A stretch of DNA of 64,000 nucleotides from Snodgrassella alvi_G. GTDB lineage: Bacteria > Pseudomonadota > Gammaproteobacteria > Burkholderiales > Neisseriaceae. The notes under the pieces are model-generated. The model was given only the letters and a program-made list of their open reading frames with translations. It searched no databases and was not told where the DNA came from. A program made the translations under genes and the position numbers. This document shows, in pieces, positions 10,000-17,494 of this stretch (positions are counted from its first letter, which is position 1; every line of letters begins with the position of its first letter). The stretch covers positions 1-64,000 of the forward strand of contig CAMLCH010000004.1 of NCBI GenBank assembly GCA_946478525.1, read 5' to 3'.

Positions 10000-11337
10000 A
10001 TGAAAAAAATCAGAATTGGTTGTGGTGCCGGTTATGGTGGCGATCGTATTGAACCAGCAGTAGAGCTGGTACAAAAAGGGGATATTCAGTATTTAGTATT
10101 TGAATGTCTTGCCGAGCGCACAATTGCTATTGGCCAACGTCAGAAAAAACATAATCCAGAAACAGGTTATAACGAGTTGCTGGCGGCCAGAATGAAAGCA
10201 GTTTTACCTGCTTGTCTGGAAAAAGGTATCAAAATTGTTACCAATATGGGTTCTGCTAATCCACGTGCGGCCGCTAAAGTTACGGCAGATATTGCACGCT
10301 CTTTGGGCGCTAAAAATCTGAAAATTGCCATTATTGAAGGCGATGATGTTTATGAGCAGGTTATTGCACAGGATTCAACACTGGATGAGTTGAAACAGCC
10401 TGTTTCCAAGTGTGGTAAGAAAATAGTTTCTGCTAATGCTTATATTGGCGCAGAACCTATGGTTGAGGCTTTGAATAATGGTGCTGATATTGTGATCGCT
10501 GGCCGCGTATCTGATCCATCTTTATTCCTGTCTATTATGATGCATGAATTCAAATGGGCAGCTGATGACTGGTCTCATCTGGGTAAAGGTACTATTCTGG
10601 GTCATTTGCTGGAATGTGCCGGTCAAATTACTGGTGGTTATTTTGCTGATCCAGGATTCCGTGATGTACCTGATCTGGCACGTCTGGGTTTCCCGATTGC
10701 CGAAATCAGTGAAAATGGTGATGCCATTATTACTAAGGTAGAAGGATCTGGCGGTATGGTGACACCAGATACTTGTAAAGAACAAATGCTGTATGAAATT
10801 CATCGTCCTGATGAATACAAAACACCGGATGTTACTGCTGATTTCACTAATATTACTTTCACTCAGGAAGGTAAAGACCGTGTAGCTGTAACTGGTGGCA
10901 ATGGTCGTGCTCGTCCGGAAACGCTGAAGGTATCAGTAGGCTATGAAGATGGCTTTATTGGTGAAGGGGAAATGAGTTATGCCGGACCAGGTGCGGTAGA
11001 ACGCGGTAAACTGGCTTTAGACATTGTTAAAGAGCGTTTTGCTATTGCCAATGTTCAGCCAGAAGAAGTGCGCTATGACCTGATCGGGGTAAATTCTTTA
11101 CATGGTAATACTTTATCTCAAAGCAGCCAGCCTTATGAAGTTCGTATCCGTGTTGCGGGACGTTTTGCTACTAAAGCCGAAGCTGCCGTAGTTGGTAATG
11201 AGGTAGAAACTTTGTATACCAATGGTCCTGCAGGGGGCGGCGGTGCTATGAAGTCTGTTAAGGAAATTGTAGCAATGGATTCTACTTACATTTCCCGCGA
11301 TCTGGTTAAAACCAATATTGATTATCTGGAGGTTTAA
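10000..11337 (+). CDS. AtuA-family (DUF1446) protein, large subunit
   Basis: This 445-residue protein belongs to the acyclic terpene utilisation AtuA (DUF1446) family. The glycine-rich N-terminus GCGAGYGGDRIEPA (residues 7-20), the ECLAERT segment and TNMGSANPRAAA are family hallmarks. The biochemical activity of the family is not established. Members sit in catabolic operons beside CoA-transferase, acyl-CoA or carboxylase genes. AAAGGA precedes the ATG by eight bases. It lies 45 bases after the CitMHS gene and two bases before a separate small gene encoding what is often the C-terminal domain of AtuA, so here the family exists as two polypeptides. Confidence 0.88.
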   Translation: MKKIRIGCGAGYGGDRIEPAVELVQKGDIQYLVFECLAERTIAIGQRQKKHNPETGYNELLAARMKAVLPACLEKGIKIVTNMGSANPRAAAKVTADIARSLGAKNLKIAIIEGDDVYEQVIAQDSTLDELKQPVSKCGKKIVSANAYIGAEPMVEALNNGADIVIAGRVSDPSLFLSIMMHEFKWAADDWSHLGKGTILGHLLECAGQITGGYFADPGFRDVPDLARLGFPIAEISENGDAIITKVEGSGGMVTPDTCKEQMLYEIHRPDEYKTPDVTADFTNITFTQEGKDRVAVTGGNGRARPETLKVSVGYEDGFIGEGEMSYAGPGAVERGKLALDIVKERFAIANVQPEEVRYDLIGVNSLHGNTLSQSSQPYEVRIRVAGRFATKAEAAVVGNEVETLYTNGPAGGGGAMKSVKEIVAMDSTYISRDLVKTNIDYLEV

Positions 11338-11339
11338 TA

Positions 11340-11642
11340 ATGAAGTTACGCGAAATTGCACATTCCCGTACCGGTGACAAAGGTAATACCTCAAATATTT
11401 CGTTGATTGCTTACCGCGCTGAAGACTATGAAAAACTGAAAAATGCAGTAACTGCTGAAAAAGTAAAAGCATTTTTTAGTGATATTGTAACTGGCGATGT
11501 AGTTCGTTATGAATTACCTAATATCGGCGCGCTGAATTTTATTATGTATGGCGCTTTGGGTGGTGGTGTAACCCGTACGCTGGCGCACGATATGCATGGT
11601 AAAGGTTTAAGTGCAGCAATTTTAGACATGGATATTGATTAA
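11340..11642 (+). CDS. AtuA-like ferredoxin-fold small subunit
   Basis: This 100-residue protein matches the small C-terminal domain found fused to, or beside, AtuA proteins (AtuA-like ferredoxin-fold domain). The start LREIAHSRTGDKGNTSNISLIAY and the later LNFIMYGALGGGVTRTL are characteristic. Its ATG follows the upstream stop after two bases, and its GGAGG ribosome site lies inside the last codons of the large subunit. Translational coupling and a 1:1 complex are therefore likely. The own ribosome site argues against a frameshifted fusion. Its role is unknown, but it presumably completes the active enzyme. Confidence 0.85.
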   Translation: MKLREIAHSRTGDKGNTSNISLIAYRAEDYEKLKNAVTAEKVKAFFSDIVTGDVVRYELPNIGALNFIMYGALGGGVTRTLAHDMHGKGLSAAILDMDID

Positions 11643-11652
11643 TTCAGACTAA

Positions 11653-11680
11653 AAACGGCGTCGAGATTGACGCCGTTTAG
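11653..11680 (+). terminator. Intra-operon hairpin after the AtuA pair
   Basis: A perfect 10-bp stem (11653-11662 with 11669-11678, loop GAGATT) lies in the 131-base gap before the CoA-transferase genes. It has only a short T stretch at its end. It could be a leaky terminator, or a processing or stability stem separating the two halves of the cluster. Confidence 0.55.
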
Positions 11681-11773
11681 CTTGAAATTAAGCAAATCCA
11701 TGCACCGGTTTATGTAATAATTATGACATTATTCTATAAATAGCTATTTAATATAGATTAGGGCGGGGAGCCT

Positions 11774-12427
11774 ATGAAGACGAAGCAACTGAATTTAGCG
11801 GATGTGAAAAATCATCTCTGGGATGGCATGACAATTATGTTTGGCGGATTTATGGGGATTGGAACTCCGGCTAAACTGGTGCAGGCAATTTTGGATGCAG
11901 GAATTAAGGATTTAACTATTATTGGCAATGATACTGCTTTTGTAGATACTGGTGTTGGACCATTAATTACTAATAATCGAGTTAAAAGACTAATTACATC
12001 TCACATTGGAACCAATCCAGAAACCGGTAAAAAAATGATTGCTGGTGAAATTGATGTCGAGTTGGTACCACAGGGTACACTGGCAGAGCGTATTCGTGCA
12101 GCCGGTGCTGGTTTAGGCGGTATTCTAACCCCGACCGGACTGGGTACAATTGTAGAAGAAGGTAAGCGCAGAATTACAGTTGAAGATCGTGATTACTTAC
12201 TGGAATTACCTTTACATGCTGATCTGGCCATTGTTGCGGCTCAAAAAGCGGACAAAATGGGTAATCTGGTATATGAATTAGCAGCACAAAACTTTAATCC
12301 ATTGGTAGCAATGGCTGCTAAAACAGTTATTGTTCAGGCAAATACAGTAGTAGATGTAGGCGAAATTACACCGGATGAAGTGGTAACGCCAGCTGCATTG
12401 GTTGATTATATTATTTATCCGGACTAA
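11774..12427 (+). CDS. atoD: 3-oxoacid CoA-transferase subunit A
   Basis: This is the alpha subunit (217 residues) of a heterodimeric class I CoA-transferase (AtoD/ScoA type). The enzyme moves CoA from succinyl-CoA or acetyl-CoA to a 3-oxoacid such as acetoacetate. Family segments are MTIMFGGFMGIGTPAKLV near the N-terminus, DLTIIGNDTA, GTLAERIRAAGAGLGGILTPTG, and the EGKRRITVEDRDYLLE region. GGGGAG is present just before the ATG. The beta subunit follows after a few bases. The oxo-acid specificity (acetoacetate, 3-oxoadipate or another) cannot be settled from sequence alone. Confidence 0.92.
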   Translation: MKTKQLNLADVKNHLWDGMTIMFGGFMGIGTPAKLVQAILDAGIKDLTIIGNDTAFVDTGVGPLITNNRVKRLITSHIGTNPETGKKMIAGEIDVELVPQGTLAERIRAAGAGLGGILTPTGLGTIVEEGKRRITVEDRDYLLELPLHADLAIVAAQKADKMGNLVYELAAQNFNPLVAMAAKTVIVQANTVVDVGEITPDEVVTPAALVDYIIYPD

Positions 12428-12440
12428 ATAGGGGATGACC

Positions 12441-13106
12441 ATGAATGCTAAAGAATTAATAGCACGCAGAATTGCAATGGAATTTAATAATGATGATGTA
12501 GTCAATCTGGGTATTGGTTTGCCCACGCAGGTGGCTAATTATGTACCCGAAGACGTGCATATTACCTTGCAATCCGAAAATGGTTTTTTGGGACTGGCTG
12601 CTTTAGATCCTGAACAGGCTAATCCTAATATGGTGAATGCCGGCGGACAATTATGTGGTATTGCTGCGGGTGGCAGTACATTTGATAGTGCATTTTCATT
12701 TGCACTGATACGTGGCGGTCACGTAGCTGCATGTGTGCTCGGTGGTTTAGAAGTCGATCAACACGCTAATCTGGCTAACTGGATGGTACCAGGAAAAATG
12801 GTACCGGGGATGGGCGGTGCGATGGATCTGGTTACCGGCGCACGTAAAGTCATTATTGGTATGGAACATTGCACCAAAAATGGGGATTCCAAAATCCTGA
12901 AAAAATGCTCTTTACCATTGACTGCACAAAATAAAGTGAATTTGATTGTTACCGAACTGGCGGTATTTGGTTTTGCTGATGGAAAAATGGTATTGCGTGA
13001 GCATGCACCTGGTGTAGATCTAGAAACCATTAAAGCGAAAACCGAAGCTGATTTTATCGTAGCAGACGACTTTAAAGAAATGGTATTCAGTCAGCGCGGT
13101 TTATAA
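12441..13106 (+). CDS. atoA: 3-oxoacid CoA-transferase subunit B
   Basis: This is the beta subunit (221 residues) carrying the catalytic glutamate, seen in the QSENGFLGL segment. In this family that Glu forms the glutamyl-CoA thioester. Other hallmarks are NLGIGLPTQVANYV near the N-terminus, NAGGQLCGIAAGGSTFDSA, and GGLEVDQHANLANWMVPGK. Two in-frame ATGs exist. The second (12441) is chosen because AGGGG at 12430-12434 touches the first ATG but is six bases from the second. It is tightly linked to subunit A upstream and to thiolase downstream, giving activation then thiolysis of a 3-oxoacid. Confidence 0.92.
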   Translation: MNAKELIARRIAMEFNNDDVVNLGIGLPTQVANYVPEDVHITLQSENGFLGLAALDPEQANPNMVNAGGQLCGIAAGGSTFDSAFSFALIRGGHVAACVLGGLEVDQHANLANWMVPGKMVPGMGGAMDLVTGARKVIIGMEHCTKNGDSKILKKCSLPLTAQNKVNLIVTELAVFGFADGKMVLREHAPGVDLETIKAKTEADFIVADDFKEMVFSQRGL

Positions 13107-13135
13107 GACTCAAATAGCGAAATTAAGGAATAATG

Positions 13136-14317
13136 ATGGAAAATGTTGTTATTGTAAGTGCTACACGTACCCCAGTAGGCAGTTTTAATGGTTCACTAGC
13201 CAGTGTTAGTACTATTGATCTTGGGAAAATTGTTATTACTGAAGCGCTTAAACGTGCTGGTGTAGATGGAACCCACGTTGATGAAGTTATCATGGGTAAT
13301 GTTTTACAGGCTGGTTTGGGACAAAATCCTGCCCGGCAGGCTGCTTTAAATGCCGGTCTGGCTGATTCCATTCCTGCTTTTACCGTAAATAAAGTATGTG
13401 GCTCCGGTCTGAAAACAGTAGCATTAGCTGCGCAGGCAATTGCAGCAGGTGATGCTGAGATTATTGTGGCTGGTGGTATGGAAAATATGAGCCGTGCGCC
13501 ATTCTTGCTCGACAGCAAAGCTCGCTGGGGCTATCGCATGGGCAATCAGCAAATTATTGATACGATGGTGCATGATGGATTGACTTGTGCAACCAATCAC
13601 TATCATATGGGTATTACTGCAGAAAATATTGCCGAAAAATACCAAATCAGTCGCCAAGAGCAGGATGAATTAGCCTTACGTTCTCAACAGTTAGCAGCTA
13701 AAGCAGTAGCCGATGGTGTATTTGATGCCGAAGTTGTGCCGGTAACCATCAAAACCCGCAAAGGGGATATTGAGTTTGCGCGTGATGAATATCCACGTGC
13801 AGAAACAACTGCCGAAGCATTGGCAAAACTGAAACCTGCTTTTAATAAAGAGGGTACCGTTACTGCCGGCAACTCTTCTGGTATTAATGATGGCGCTGCT
13901 GCTGTGGTAGTGATGACAGAAAGCAAAGCGAAAGCATTGGGATTAAAACCACTGGCAAGAATTCGCAGTTATGCTAGTGGTGGTGTTAGTCCGGCACTGA
14001 TGGGTATGGGTCCTGTTCCTGCTACTCAGAAAGCACTGCAAAAAGCAAATTTGAGCCTGAGCGACATTGATCTGATTGAGGCAAATGAGGCATTTGCTGC
14101 TCAATTTTTAGGTGTGGGTCGTGAGTTGAAATTTGATATGGATAAAACCAATATTCATGGCGGTGCAATTGCACTTGGACACCCTATTGGTGCCAGCGGC
14201 ACCCGTATTCTGGTTAGCCTGTTATACGGTTTACAATCTCAGAATAAATCATTGGGATTGGCAACTTTGTGTATTGGTGGCGGTCAGGGTATCGCAATGA
14301 TTGTTGAACGAATGTAA
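13136..14317 (+). CDS. atoB: Acetyl-CoA C-acetyltransferase (thiolase)
   Basis: This is a thiolase of 393 residues, the usual size. The acyl-enzyme cysteine is in VNKVCGSGLK (about residue 88). The second catalytic pair is GHPIGASGTR (His) and CIGGGQG (Cys) near the C-terminus. It would cleave acetoacetyl-CoA or a longer 3-oxoacyl-CoA to acetyl-CoA, or run in reverse. The second ATG (13136) is preferred, since AAGGA at 13125-13129 is spaced six bases from it. As last gene of the cluster it completes conversion of an oxo-acid to acetyl-CoA. A PcaF-like 3-oxoadipyl-CoA role cannot be excluded. Confidence 0.93.
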   Translation: MENVVIVSATRTPVGSFNGSLASVSTIDLGKIVITEALKRAGVDGTHVDEVIMGNVLQAGLGQNPARQAALNAGLADSIPAFTVNKVCGSGLKTVALAAQAIAAGDAEIIVAGGMENMSRAPFLLDSKARWGYRMGNQQIIDTMVHDGLTCATNHYHMGITAENIAEKYQISRQEQDELALRSQQLAAKAVADGVFDAEVVPVTIKTRKGDIEFARDEYPRAETTAEALAKLKPAFNKEGTVTAGNSSGINDGAAAVVVMTESKAKALGLKPLARIRSYASGGVSPALMGMGPVPATQKALQKANLSLSDIDLIEANEAFAAQFLGVGRELKFDMDKTNIHGGAIALGHPIGASGTRILVSLLYGLQSQNKSLGLATLCIGGGQGIAMIVERM

Positions 14318-14335
14318 TAATATATTGATTACACT

Positions 14336-14378
14336 AAACAAGTCTTGTGATTAAAATCACAAGACTTGTTTGTTTTTC
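14336..14378 (+). terminator. Strong intrinsic terminator of the AtuA/ato cluster
   Basis: A 17-bp perfect inverted repeat (14336-14352 with 14355-14371) is followed by GTTTTTC. It closes the operon immediately after the thiolase gene. Confidence 0.92.
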
Positions 14379-14480
14379 ATTTTGATGATTGCAGAATAAG
14401 TACTAAATTTAGCTGATAGCCTGTCATATAGCTTAATATAAAAAGCTGATTAGATTTCAATTTTTGAATAATATAATTAT

Positions 14481-14897
14481 TTAATTGTGACTGCTAATCA
14501 TCTTCAGAATATCATCTTCGGTAAGCTTAATCGTTTCATTGGCAAAATCATAACAGTCAGGTTTTTTATCTATATATACCTGAGTATTGAAGTGGTAGGG
14601 TATTGATTCATCCATAACCCATGCAGCGATATAATATTGATCAGTATTTTTCAAATGATAGAATAAATGAGTACCACATTCGGAGCAAAAACCTCTCTCT
14701 GCCCATTCAGATGACTGATATAACTTAACTGAATCCTTATTTTCAAATGATATTTCCCCTTTATATGCAATAGTCATTAATGGACCAGCGCTCCATTTTC
14801 GACAAGTGTTGCAGTGACAGGCACTTAATAAATGATCATGCTGATCAATTGATAATTTTATTTTCCCGCAAAGACATGAACCAGATAATTTAGACAT
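14481..14897 (-). CDS. GFA/CENP-V family zinc-binding protein
   Basis: This 138-residue protein carries the Mss4-like GFA fold. The zinc-binding cysteines are visible as C8-x-C10, the CHCNTC cluster (C27, C29, C32) and FCSECG (C71, C74). The family is named after glutathione-dependent formaldehyde-activating enzyme, though most members, like this one, have no proven activity. The start at 14897 is favoured over a GTG four codons upstream, because GGTGGAG lies six bases before it. It is a single gene facing the thiolase terminator. Confidence in the family is high; function is uncertain. Confidence 0.85.
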   Translation of the reverse strand: MSKLSGSCLCGKIKLSIDQHDHLLSACHCNTCRKWSAGPLMTIAYKGEISFENKDSVKLYQSSEWAERGFCSECGTHLFYHLKNTDQYYIAAWVMDESIPYHFNTQVYIDKKPDCYDFANETIKLTEDDILKMISSHN

Positions 14898-14996
14898 TAT
14901 TTTCTCCACCTTTAATTAATAAAGGTTATGATTAATTGAATTAAGCAGATGCATAATTTATTTAAGATAAAAAATCATGATAATTATATTGCCATA

Positions 14997-15380
14997 TTAA
15001 ATGGCTGCTATATAAAGAGCCAGTATGCATATAATACCAAATCCCCACAGGCAAGATCGGGCAAAAGCTTTATCATTGATATACATTAAAAAATATCCTA
15101 TTCTGCTGAGAATAAACAAAGAACTCCAGCAGTTAATAGTTAACTGCGCTGCATTACCAGTGCAATGGGCAATGATAACGGCAGCTGCAAAAGGAGCAAA
15201 TACTTCATAGCCGTTTTGCTGTGCTGCATTGGCTCGAGCTGCTTTTCCCTGCGCACGCGCCAGAAATTCACGTGGGTTATGATTATCTGTAGCCGTAAAT
15301 CCTGCATATTTTTTAGCATAAAAAGCTGCAATCCAAGGTAACAGCATAGCAAATAACACACACCAGTACGCTAAAGTCAT
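14997..15380 (-). CDS. MAPEG-family membrane protein
   Basis: This is a small integral membrane protein (127 residues, about four hydrophobic helices) of the MAPEG superfamily. The signature stretch NPREFLARAQGKAARANAAQQNGYE, followed by FAPFAAAVI, is typical of bacterial MAPEG proteins, which resemble eicosanoid and glutathione transferases of membranes. The frame is open for 33 more codons upstream, but AAAGGAG directly before the ATG at 15380 identifies the true start. It stands alone on the minus strand before pgk. The bacterial function is unproven; detoxification by glutathione conjugation is the usual guess. Confidence 0.82.
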   Translation of the reverse strand: MTLAYWCVLFAMLLPWIAAFYAKKYAGFTATDNHNPREFLARAQGKAARANAAQQNGYEVFAPFAAAVIIAHCTGNAAQLTINCWSSLFILSRIGYFLMYINDKAFARSCLWGFGIICILALYIAAI

Positions 15381-15628
15381 TAAATTCTCCTTTATTACTA
15401 AATTACCATTTAAATCATTAAATGGAGAGAATAACCAATATCTGATAACAGGTTTACCCTGTGATACGAACTTTACCATAGAGTAAATTTATAAGATAAT
15501 TATCAGACTTTAAATAATTCTTAAATTAAATAATTATTCAGAAAAAATTAGCTCTCAGAACATCCAAAAGTGGCTAATAACCTTAAAAAATAAATTTATT
15601 ACTGTTCAATTGAATTCAGGAACTCACC

Positions 15629-16804
15629 ATGTTGTTTAAAAAATTGGCTGACCAGCAAGTATCAGGCAAGACTATTGTCATGCGAGTGGATATGAATGTG
15701 CCCATTGCGGATGGCATAATTACTGATGATACACGTATACGCGCATCATTAGATTCAATCCGTTTTTGTCTCCAACAAGGAGCTGCTGTAATTGTGTTAA
15801 CGCATTTGGGACGTCCAAAGGCAGGTGAACCAAAGCCACAAGACAGTGTCAAACCTGTGGCAATACGTTTAGGTGAATTATTGGGTTTAACAATACCGGT
15901 GTTGGAAAACTGGCGTGAATGTAAACCGCAACTACAGGCTGGTCAGGTTGCTATGCTGCCTAATGTTCGCTTAAATATCGGTGAAAAGCAGAATGATCGT
16001 GATCTGGCCAGAGACTATGCTGCTTTAGGGGATATCTATGTAAATGATGCTTTTGGTACTGCTCATCGTGCTGAAGCCTCTACGGCAGCTATTGCTGAGT
16101 TCGCACCAATTGCCTGTGCTGGCATGTTATTAACTGCTGAGCTGGAAGCGCTTGGAGAAGCCTTACAAAATCCGCAACGTCCTTTAGCTGCTATCGTAGC
16201 CGGTAGTAAAGTGTCAACCAAACTCACTATTCTGGATAGTCTGGCGGATCAGGTGGATCAATTGATAGTAGGTGGTGGTATTGCCAATACCTTCTTATTA
16301 GCACAAGGCTTGCCAATTGGTAAATCGCTGGCTGAAGCTGATTTAGTAGAAGATGCGCGTCGAATAATGGCTAAAATAAAAGCTAAGGGTGGAGAAGTGC
16401 CACTACCAACTGATGTGGTTGTTGCCAAACAATTTGCTGCTGATGCGCCGGCAACAATCAAAAAGGTAGCTGATGTTGCCGAAGACGACATGATTCTGGA
16501 TATTGGACCTGAATCAGCGCTAAAACTGGCGCAAATGATGCAAACTGCCAGAACAATTGTCTGGAATGGACCAGTCGGTGTATTTGAGTTTCCGGCTTTT
16601 GCGCAAGGCACACAAGTTCTGGCGCAAGCCATTGCTGCCAGTAGCGCATTTTCTATCGCTGGTGGTGGTGATACGCTGGCAGCAATTAGTCAATTTGGTA
16701 TTACTGATCAGATAAGTTATATTAGTACAGGTGGTGGTGCTTTTCTGGAGTTTCTGGAAGGAAAAACTTTACCAGCTGTAGCCGCGTTAATGGCTCAGGC
16801 CTGA
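15629..16804 (+). CDS. pgk: Phosphoglycerate kinase
   Basis: Phosphoglycerate kinase (391 residues, normal length) interconverts 1,3-bisphosphoglycerate and 3-phosphoglycerate with ADP/ATP. Substrate-binding motifs are VDMNVP near residue 20, THLGRPKAGEPKP, NDAFGTAHRAEAST, and the nucleotide-binding NGPVGVFEFPAF and GGGDTLAA near the C-terminus. A GGA lies seven bases before the ATG. It is monocistronic with its own terminator. In an organism living on organic acids it would work mainly in the gluconeogenic direction; that is inference from the surrounding gene content. Confidence 0.97.
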   Translation: MLFKKLADQQVSGKTIVMRVDMNVPIADGIITDDTRIRASLDSIRFCLQQGAAVIVLTHLGRPKAGEPKPQDSVKPVAIRLGELLGLTIPVLENWRECKPQLQAGQVAMLPNVRLNIGEKQNDRDLARDYAALGDIYVNDAFGTAHRAEASTAAIAEFAPIACAGMLLTAELEALGEALQNPQRPLAAIVAGSKVSTKLTILDSLADQVDQLIVGGGIANTFLLAQGLPIGKSLAEADLVEDARRIMAKIKAKGGEVPLPTDVVVAKQFAADAPATIKKVADVAEDDMILDIGPESALKLAQMMQTARTIVWNGPVGVFEFPAFAQGTQVLAQAIAASSAFSIAGGGDTLAAISQFGITDQISYISTGGGAFLEFLEGKTLPAVAALMAQA

Positions 16805-16862
16805 AACTGTTAAACTTCATCCATTACGTGCCTGTTAGTGGATAAGATTTTTTATAGAAAAT

Positions 16863-16906
16863 AATACTGTATTCCAGATTTATTCAGAATACAGTATTTT
16901 TTATTT
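16863..16906 (+). terminator. Terminator of pgk
   Basis: A 12-bp perfect stem (16863-16874 with 16887-16898) is followed by a run of T residues, about 60 bases after the pgk stop. Confidence 0.85.
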
Positions 16907-17438
16907 TCTATCACAACATTTTGATAATTTTTAGTAGGCTATAGCTTAATTAAAAAAATCTGATATATGGCGTCGTTAAAAACATTTAATCAACTGAATT
17001 ATATAAGGATGTAATAATAATATTCCATCAATAACTATTACAAATAGATTATTATTTTTAGAAGTTCTTAAAATAAATTATTGATCAGTCTATTTATCGG
17101 TACTAATTGCATGTTATGACTTATTTATTCTGATCTGTCAATTTAATACAAAGGTAGATTGGTGAAAATGAACTTTCAATAAATAATTTTCTATTAATAA
17201 ATACTTATTATTAAATTGTGTACAGGCACTAGCCAGATTTACGTATATGAAAATTCCAGTACGTAGGAACAATATTTATTTTTATATTTGAGCATAAAAT
17301 AACATCAGATTAGATATCAAAATCTATATGCAATTTATCTAGATTAATTATTTTAATTATACTCAGACTGATTCATTATTTTAGTTGGGTATTAACAATA
17401 TTAATATTTACTTAGTTGTGTTAACAATCCAGTTCAAG
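16907..17438. other. AT-rich intergenic region
   Basis: This stretch lies between the convergent pgk and pilC transcripts. It is strongly AT-rich with no supportable gene or RNA. It contains short simple A/T runs only. Confidence 0.45.
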
Positions 17439-17474
17439 CAAAAAAATTGGTCAGATAACCTATCTGACCAATTT
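17439..17474 (-). terminator. Terminator of pilC/pilY1
   Basis: A perfect 14-bp stem (17444-17457 with 17461-17474, 3-base loop) lies just beyond the pilC stop. The A-run on its left side is a T-run in the minus-strand transcript. Confidence 0.9.
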
Positions 17475-17494
17475 ACATATTATATAAAGTTCAA

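Noticed and set aside
11320..11660. AtuA as a frameshifted pseudogene
   Set aside because: The small downstream gene has its own ATG and GGAGG at ideal spacing, so a two-polypeptide arrangement is more likely.
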